Below are positions 59,923-64,000 of a stretch of DNA of 64,000 nt, piece by piece. This DNA comes from Azospirillum brasilense (GTDB lineage: Bacteria; Pseudomonadota; Alphaproteobacteria; Azospirillales; Azospirillaceae). How positions within the stretch are numbered: the first letter of the stretch is position 1; every line of letters starts with the position of its first letter. The notes under the pieces are model-generated. The model had not been told where the DNA came from and made no database searches. It saw only the letters and a list, made by a program, of their open reading frames with translations. The stretch is from positions 251,001 to 315,000 of the forward strand of contig NZ_CP012917.1 in the NCBI RefSeq assembly GCF_001315015.1, in the 5' to 3' direction. The translations under genes and the position numbers were made by a program.

Positions 59923-60816
59923 ATGAACCGGAACGACCTCAGCGATCTGGCGGCCTTCGCCGTCGTGGCGGAGGAGGGGAGCTTCACGCGGGCGGCAGCC
60001 CGGCTGGGGATGTCCCAATCCGCGCTCAGCCACGCCATGAAGGCGCTGGAGGACCGGCTCGGCCTGCGCCTGCTGGCCCGCACCACCCGCAGCGTATCCA
60101 CGACGGAGGCCGGGCAGCGGCTGCTCCGTACCCTGCGGCCGGCGCTGGACGACATCGCCGCCGGGCTGGCGGCGGTGGGGGAACTGCGCGAGAAGCCCGC
60201 CGGCACGCTGCGCATCACCACCGGCAAGCACGCCGCCGTGCGGTTGCTGTGGCCCGTGCTGTCGCGCTTCCTCGCCGACTATCCGGAGGTGCAGGTGGAG
60301 CTGTCCATCGACAGCAGCCTGACCGACATCGTGGCCAGCCGCTTCGACGCCGGGGTCCGGCTGGGCGAGCAGCTCGAGAAGGACATGATCGCGGTGCGCA
60401 TCGGCCCGGACATCCGGGCGGCCATCGTCGGCGCGCCCTCTTACTTCGCGCAGCATCCGGTGCCCTGCGCCCCGCAGGATCTGGCCGGGCACGACTGCAT
60501 CAACTACCGTTTCACCACGTCCGGGGCCGTCTATGTCTGGGAGTTCGAGGAGGACGGCCATCCAGTGAACGTCCGGGTGACCGGATCGCTGGTGTCCAAC
60601 GACATGGACGTCATCATGGCCGCCGCTCTGGACGGGCGGGGGTTGGCCTACATCTTCGAGGACGAGGTGGCGGAGCACGTCGCCGCCGGGCGGCTGGTCC
60701 GTGTGCTGGACGACTGGTGCAAACCCTTCCCCGGTTATTATCTCTACTACCCCAGCCGCCGGCAGATCCCGCCGGCTCTGGCCGCGCTGGTCGACGCGCT
60801 GCGCTACCGACTGTAG
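59923..60816 (+). CDS. LysR-family transcriptional regulator
   Basis: 297 residues. LSDLAAFAVVAEEGSFTRAAARLGMSQSALSHAMKALEDRLG is the DNA-binding part; the effector domain has TTGKHAAVRLLWPVLSRFLA, YRFTTSGAVYVWEFEEDGHP and SNDMDVIMAAALDGRGLAYI. Divergent from the molybdoenzyme genes with a 277-bp gap (59646-59922) that shows no gene; it likely controls them. Confidence 0.92.
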   Translation: MNRNDLSDLAAFAVVAEEGSFTRAAARLGMSQSALSHAMKALEDRLGLRLLARTTRSVSTTEAGQRLLRTLRPALDDIAAGLAAVGELREKPAGTLRITTGKHAAVRLLWPVLSRFLADYPEVQVELSIDSSLTDIVASRFDAGVRLGEQLEKDMIAVRIGPDIRAAIVGAPSYFAQHPVPCAPQDLAGHDCINYRFTTSGAVYVWEFEEDGHPVNVRVTGSLVSNDMDVIMAAALDGRGLAYIFEDEVAEHVAAGRLVRVLDDWCKPFPGYYLYYPSRRQIPPALAALVDALRYRL

Positions 60817-60943
60817 CATCCGCGCAACGTGAGCATGCCGATTCCGCGCTCCGGACGGATCCGAAAAAGGATTATTAACGTACCAAAAGATTAAGGTAAT
60901 CGGATCAAGCGGCGCCGAGCCGCCGGAACGGGATGAACGCCGG

Positions 60944-63328
60944 ATGATGCGTGTGTATGCCTGCATAACCCAGCAGCACGATCTGTGGCTCGTGCTGCTG
61001 GCGGGGGCGGTCTGTGGATTCGGTGCCTGGGTGTCCCTGAACCTCGCCCGCCGCGCTGCGGCGGCGGTGGGACGGGCGCGCTGGGGGTGGCTGGCCGGTG
61101 CCGCGACGGCGACCGGCGGTGGCGTGTGGGCAACCCACTTCATCGCCATGCTGGCCTTCCGGACCAGCCTGCCCATGGGCTACGACGTCGGTCTGACGGT
61201 CCTGTCGATCCTGATCGCCATCGGCGGTGCCGCGGTGGGCATCCGCCGCGCCATCGGCGGCGGGCGGCTGGCCGCGCCGCTGGGCGGCGCCATCGCCGGG
61301 GCCGCGGCGACGGCCATGCATTTCACCGGCATGGCGGCGCTCCAGGTTCCGGCCAACCTGCATTACGATCCGGCTTACGTCGCGGTGGCGCTGGGCCTGG
61401 GCGTCCTGCTGGGCGGGGCGGGCTTCACCGCCGCCCTCCGGATCGGATCGCTGAAGGGGCTGGCGGCGGGGGCGGCCCTGTTGGCGCTGGGCATCTGCGG
61501 GCTGCATTTCACCGGCATGGCCGGCGTGACGCTGATTCCCGATCCGCTGCACGACATGTCCGACGTGATCATGGAGCCGGGCCTGCTGGCGATCGCCATC
61601 GCGGTAACGGCCACGGTGGTGATGGCGCTGGGCCTCGCAGGGGCCATTGTCGACCAACGCTTGGCCGCGAGGGCGGCGCACGAGGCGGCGCGGCTGCGCG
61701 CCAGCGAGGAGCGGTTCCGCCAGCTCGCCGACGCCACCACGGAAGGCATCGTCATCCACCGCGACGGCGTGGTCCTCGACGTCAATCGCGCCATGGCGGA
61801 GCTGCTGGGCAAGCCGCAGGCGCAGTTCATCGGGCAATCCATGCTGCGCTTCGTGGTGCAGAACCGCCGCTCCGACATCGCGCGCAAGCTGGCCCAACCG
61901 ACCTCCGAGCGGGTGGAGCTGGACCTGCTGCACGACGACGGCACCCTGGTGATGGTCGAGGCGCACGGGCAGGACATCACGCACGAGGGCCGTCCCGCCC
62001 GCGTCGTCGCCGTGCGCGACATCCGTGAGCGCAAGCGGGCGGAGGAGCGCATCCGCCACATGGCGCACCACGACCTGCTGACCGGCCTGCCCAACCGCTC
62101 CTTGTTTCTCGACCGGCTGAACGGCGCGCTGGCCAGCGCGGGTCGGGCACGGACTGGGGTGGCGGTGCTCTATCTGGATCTCGACCGTTTCAAGGCGGTG
62201 AACGACCTGCTGGGCCACCCGGCGGGCGACCGGCTGTTGCAGGAGATGGCGCGCCGGATGCTGGAGGCGGTGCCCAGCCACGACACGGTGGCGCGGCTGA
62301 GCGGCGACGAGTTCGCCGTGCTGCACCGCATCGCCCAGCCGGGCGAGGCGCTGGCCCTGGCCGACCGCCTGGTCAAGGCACTGGGCGTGCCCGCCGAATT
62401 GGACGGCCAGCGGATGGTGGTCGGGGCGAGCATCGGCATCGCCCTGTTCCCCCAGGACGGCGGCGGGGCGGAAGCGCTGCTCCAGCACGCCGACACCGCG
62501 CTCTACCGCGCCAAGTCGGAAGGGCGGGGCACCTTTCGCTTCTTCGAGGCGGAAATGGACGAGCGTCTGCAGGCCCGCCGCGGCCTGGAGCGCGACCTGC
62601 GCCAGGCGCTGGTTGACGGCGCGCTCAACGTCCATTACCAGCCGCTGGAGGACTGTCGTACGCATCGTATCCTGGGCTTCGAGGCGCTGGTGCGCTGGAA
62701 GCATCCGGAGCGCGGCATGATCCCGCCGTCGGAGTTCGTGCCGCTGGCCGAGGAGAGCGGGCTGGTGATGCAACTCGGCGAGTTCGTCCTGCGCACCGCC
62801 TGCCGGGACGCCCGGAACTGGCCAGACGCGGTCAAGGTGGCGGTGAACCTGTCGCCGATCCAGTTCCGCCATTCCGACCTCTCGGCCACCATCCTCGGCA
62901 TCCTGGAGGAAGAGGGACTGCCGCCGCACCGGCTGGAGATCGAGGTGACCGAGGGGGTGATGATCGACGACACCGAACGCGCCCTGGCGGCGCTGACCGC
63001 CCTGAAGGCCGCCGGGGTGCGCATCGCCCTGGATGATTTCGGCACGGGCTACTCCAGCCTCAGCTACCTTCAGAAATTCACCTTCGACAAGCTGAAGATC
63101 GACCGCTCCTTCGTCCAGCTGATGGCGGAGAACCGCGAGTCCCTGTCGATCATCCGCACCATCCTGGCCCTCGCGAAGAGCCTGGACATCGCCGTCACGG
63201 CGGAGGGCGTGGAGACGGAGGAGCAGCGGACCCTTTTGAAGAACGAGTCCTGCAACCAGCTCCAGGGTTATCTGATCGGGCGCCCGGTTCCGGCGTCCGA
63301 GCTGGCGCGCTTCTACGAGCCGGCGTGA
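60944..63328 (+). CDS. MHYT-PAS-GGDEF-EAL membrane c-di-GMP protein
   Basis: 794 residues. Seven-helix MHYT domain (1-230) with three metal-binding motifs ATHFIAML, AMHFTGMA and GLHFTGMA, proposed to sense O2, CO or NO through copper. PAS (about 245-370), GGDEF (375-535) and EAL (545-790) follow. The cyclase signature is SGDEF and no RxxD inhibitory site precedes it (PSHD). The EAL part keeps FEALVRW, NLSPIQFR, DDFGTGYSS, LKIDRSF and EGVETEEQ, so phosphodiesterase activity is expected. It may link oxygen or NO sensing to motility. Confidence 0.94.
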   Translation: MMRVYACITQQHDLWLVLLAGAVCGFGAWVSLNLARRAAAAVGRARWGWLAGAATATGGGVWATHFIAMLAFRTSLPMGYDVGLTVLSILIAIGGAAVGIRRAIGGGRLAAPLGGAIAGAAATAMHFTGMAALQVPANLHYDPAYVAVALGLGVLLGGAGFTAALRIGSLKGLAAGAALLALGICGLHFTGMAGVTLIPDPLHDMSDVIMEPGLLAIAIAVTATVVMALGLAGAIVDQRLAARAAHEAARLRASEERFRQLADATTEGIVIHRDGVVLDVNRAMAELLGKPQAQFIGQSMLRFVVQNRRSDIARKLAQPTSERVELDLLHDDGTLVMVEAHGQDITHEGRPARVVAVRDIRERKRAEERIRHMAHHDLLTGLPNRSLFLDRLNGALASAGRARTGVAVLYLDLDRFKAVNDLLGHPAGDRLLQEMARRMLEAVPSHDTVARLSGDEFAVLHRIAQPGEALALADRLVKALGVPAELDGQRMVVGASIGIALFPQDGGGAEALLQHADTALYRAKSEGRGTFRFFEAEMDERLQARRGLERDLRQALVDGALNVHYQPLEDCRTHRILGFEALVRWKHPERGMIPPSEFVPLAEESGLVMQLGEFVLRTACRDARNWPDAVKVAVNLSPIQFRHSDLSATILGILEEEGLPPHRLEIEVTEGVMIDDTERALAALTALKAAGVRIALDDFGTGYSSLSYLQKFTFDKLKIDRSFVQLMAENRESLSIIRTILALAKSLDIAVTAEGVETEEQRTLLKNESCNQLQGYLIGRPVPASELARFYEPA

Positions 63329-63377
63329 GGCGCCACTCCAGGCGCCATTCCGGACGTTTTTCGCGGCGTGGCGCGGG

Positions 63378-63542
63378 TCAGCGGATCTCGATGAGGTCCG
63401 TCAACTCGCGCACGACCAATTCCAGGCTGTCGGCCACGGCCTCGCACGACACCCGTTCCTCCGGGGTGGTGAAGTCGGCGGAGCGCAGGGTGGCGATCTG
63501 CTCCTTCAACCGGCCGATGTAGGCGATCAGCTTTTCTTCCAT
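63378..63542 (-). CDS. Small helical protein, 54 residues
   Basis: Reads MEEKLIAYIGRLKEQIATLR and ends ELVVRELTDLIEIR. Amphipathic helices with regular leucine/isoleucine spacing suggest a coiled coil or helical hairpin, with one cysteine. Converges on the c-di-GMP gene (49 bp gap). The ribosome site is weak (ACGGGG). Not recognised. Confidence 0.55.
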   Translation of the reverse strand: MEEKLIAYIGRLKEQIATLRSADFTTPEERVSCEAVADSLELVVRELTDLIEIR

Positions 63543-63645
63543 GCCCGGACCCCGTGGTGCGAGAGGCTTCCCGCAACCATAACAGGCGAGCGGGGGCTTT
63601 GGCGCTCGAATTCTCCGCCCGCCGGACTGTGGGCCTGCGCCGCCA

Positions 63646-64000
63646 TCAGAGCGGCTTTCTCATGGCGCACCGCCGTGCAATGGGAAGCCCTGCCTGTCCC
63701 TCGGCCTGCAAAACCGCCTCCAGACGGGCGCCCAAATGGCCGTGATCCAATGTCATGAACCCAAGTCTCTGATAATAGGGCTCATTCCAGGGCACCTTTC
63801 TGAAGGTGGTCAAGGTCAGGGAAGAAACACCGTGGCGGATGGCATGGTGCTGAGCCGCGTCGATCAACGCCCGTCCGATGCCGCACCCCTGTTGATCTCG
63901 GTGGACAGCCACCTGCCAAATGTGAAGCGCGTCGGGGGTCACCTCCCCGTTCAGGAACGCCACGACTCCGCGTCCCTCCAACTCGGCGACGAAGGCAACG
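63646..64000 (-). CDS. GNAT-family N-acetyltransferase (partial, N-terminus beyond window)
   Basis: C-terminal about 117 residues. LHIWQVAVHRDQQGCGIGRALID is the GNAT acetyl-CoA loop (Q/RxxGxG), and FRKVPWNEPYYQRLGFMTLD the beta-6/alpha-4 region. The reading frame continues across the right end (VAFVAELEGRGVVAF), so the start is outside; the TTG at 63981 is not a true start. Substrate unknown. Confidence 0.9.
   Translation of the reverse strand, partial: VAFVAELEGRGVVAFLNGEVTPDALHIWQVAVHRDQQGCGIGRALIDAAQHHAIRHGVSSLTLTTFRKVPWNEPYYQRLGFMTLDHGHLGARLEAVLQAEGQAGLPIARRCAMRKPL

Overview
The window looks like chromosomal (or chromid) DNA from an alphaproteobacterium of the Rhodospirillales, most likely Azospirillum. 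This is inferred from several things read in the sequence: strongly GC-rich coding with GC-ending codons, an alphaproteobacterial flagellar set (flagellin, FlaF, FlbT, DUF1217), a methylsuccinyl-CoA dehydrogenase of the ethylmalonyl-CoA pathway, a TakP-type TRAP transporter, and many LysR/GntR/Lrp-controlled catabolic units. I saw no rRNA, tRNA, CRISPR array, transposase or phage gene. The ends cut through etfB (left) and a GNAT acetyltransferase (right).

Layout. 1-8.3 kb (minus strand) is a catabolic unit read dctP-dctQ-dctM, ketopantoate-reductase-like, aldehyde dehydrogenase, FAD-linked 2-hydroxyacid oxidase, etfB. It suggests uptake and oxidation of a 2-oxo- or 2-hydroxy-acid with electrons passed to ETF. 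8.6-16.6 kb (plus) holds a second 2-oxoglutarate-dehydrogenase-type E1, methylsuccinyl-CoA dehydrogenase (mcd), a LysR regulator, an SDR and a class III CoA-transferase resembling mesaconyl-CoA C1-C4 transferase. 16.6-19.6 kb has a 51-residue protein, NorE/NorF-like proteins, purT and a lipoprotein. 19.9-24.4 kb carries a FecBCD/BtuFCD-type ABC importer and the MsrPQ methionine sulfoxide repair pair. 24.5-29.7 kb is a sugar-acid cluster (KdgK, GntR, KDPG aldolase, Gfo/Idh/MocA), a DMT exporter and a lipoprotein.

30.0-47.1 kb is a large flagellar region. It starts with an orphan OmpR-type regulator whose receiver lacks the phospho-acceptor aspartate, followed by flagellin, flaF, flbT, three accessory genes, then (after an inserted MFS/LysR pair) fliI, flgBC-fliE, fliQ, a lytic transglycosylase, flhA, fliR and flhB. 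A CCGGTTT(T)A element recurs before flagellin, flgB and flhA. The flagellin size fits a lateral rather than polar filament.

47.1-64 kb is a set of small regulated units: Lrp with a lysine-6-dehydrogenase-like enzyme, a PoxB-like TPP enzyme, a ferredoxin-reductase/PAS pair behind an almost perfect SoxR promoter, envelope proteins, a C-terminal-processing protease, a LysR/SDR pair, a DUF47 PhoU-like protein, a Tat-exported isoquinoline-oxidoreductase-type molybdoenzyme with its LysR, and an MHYT-PAS-GGDEF-EAL c-di-GMP protein.

Dispersed GC-rich inverted repeats punctuate the intergenic gaps. No clear new defence or mobile system is present. The most interesting items are the SoxR-controlled reductase/PAS module, the phosphorylation-independent flagellar regulator with its candidate shared operator, and the mcd/CoA-transferase neighbourhood.
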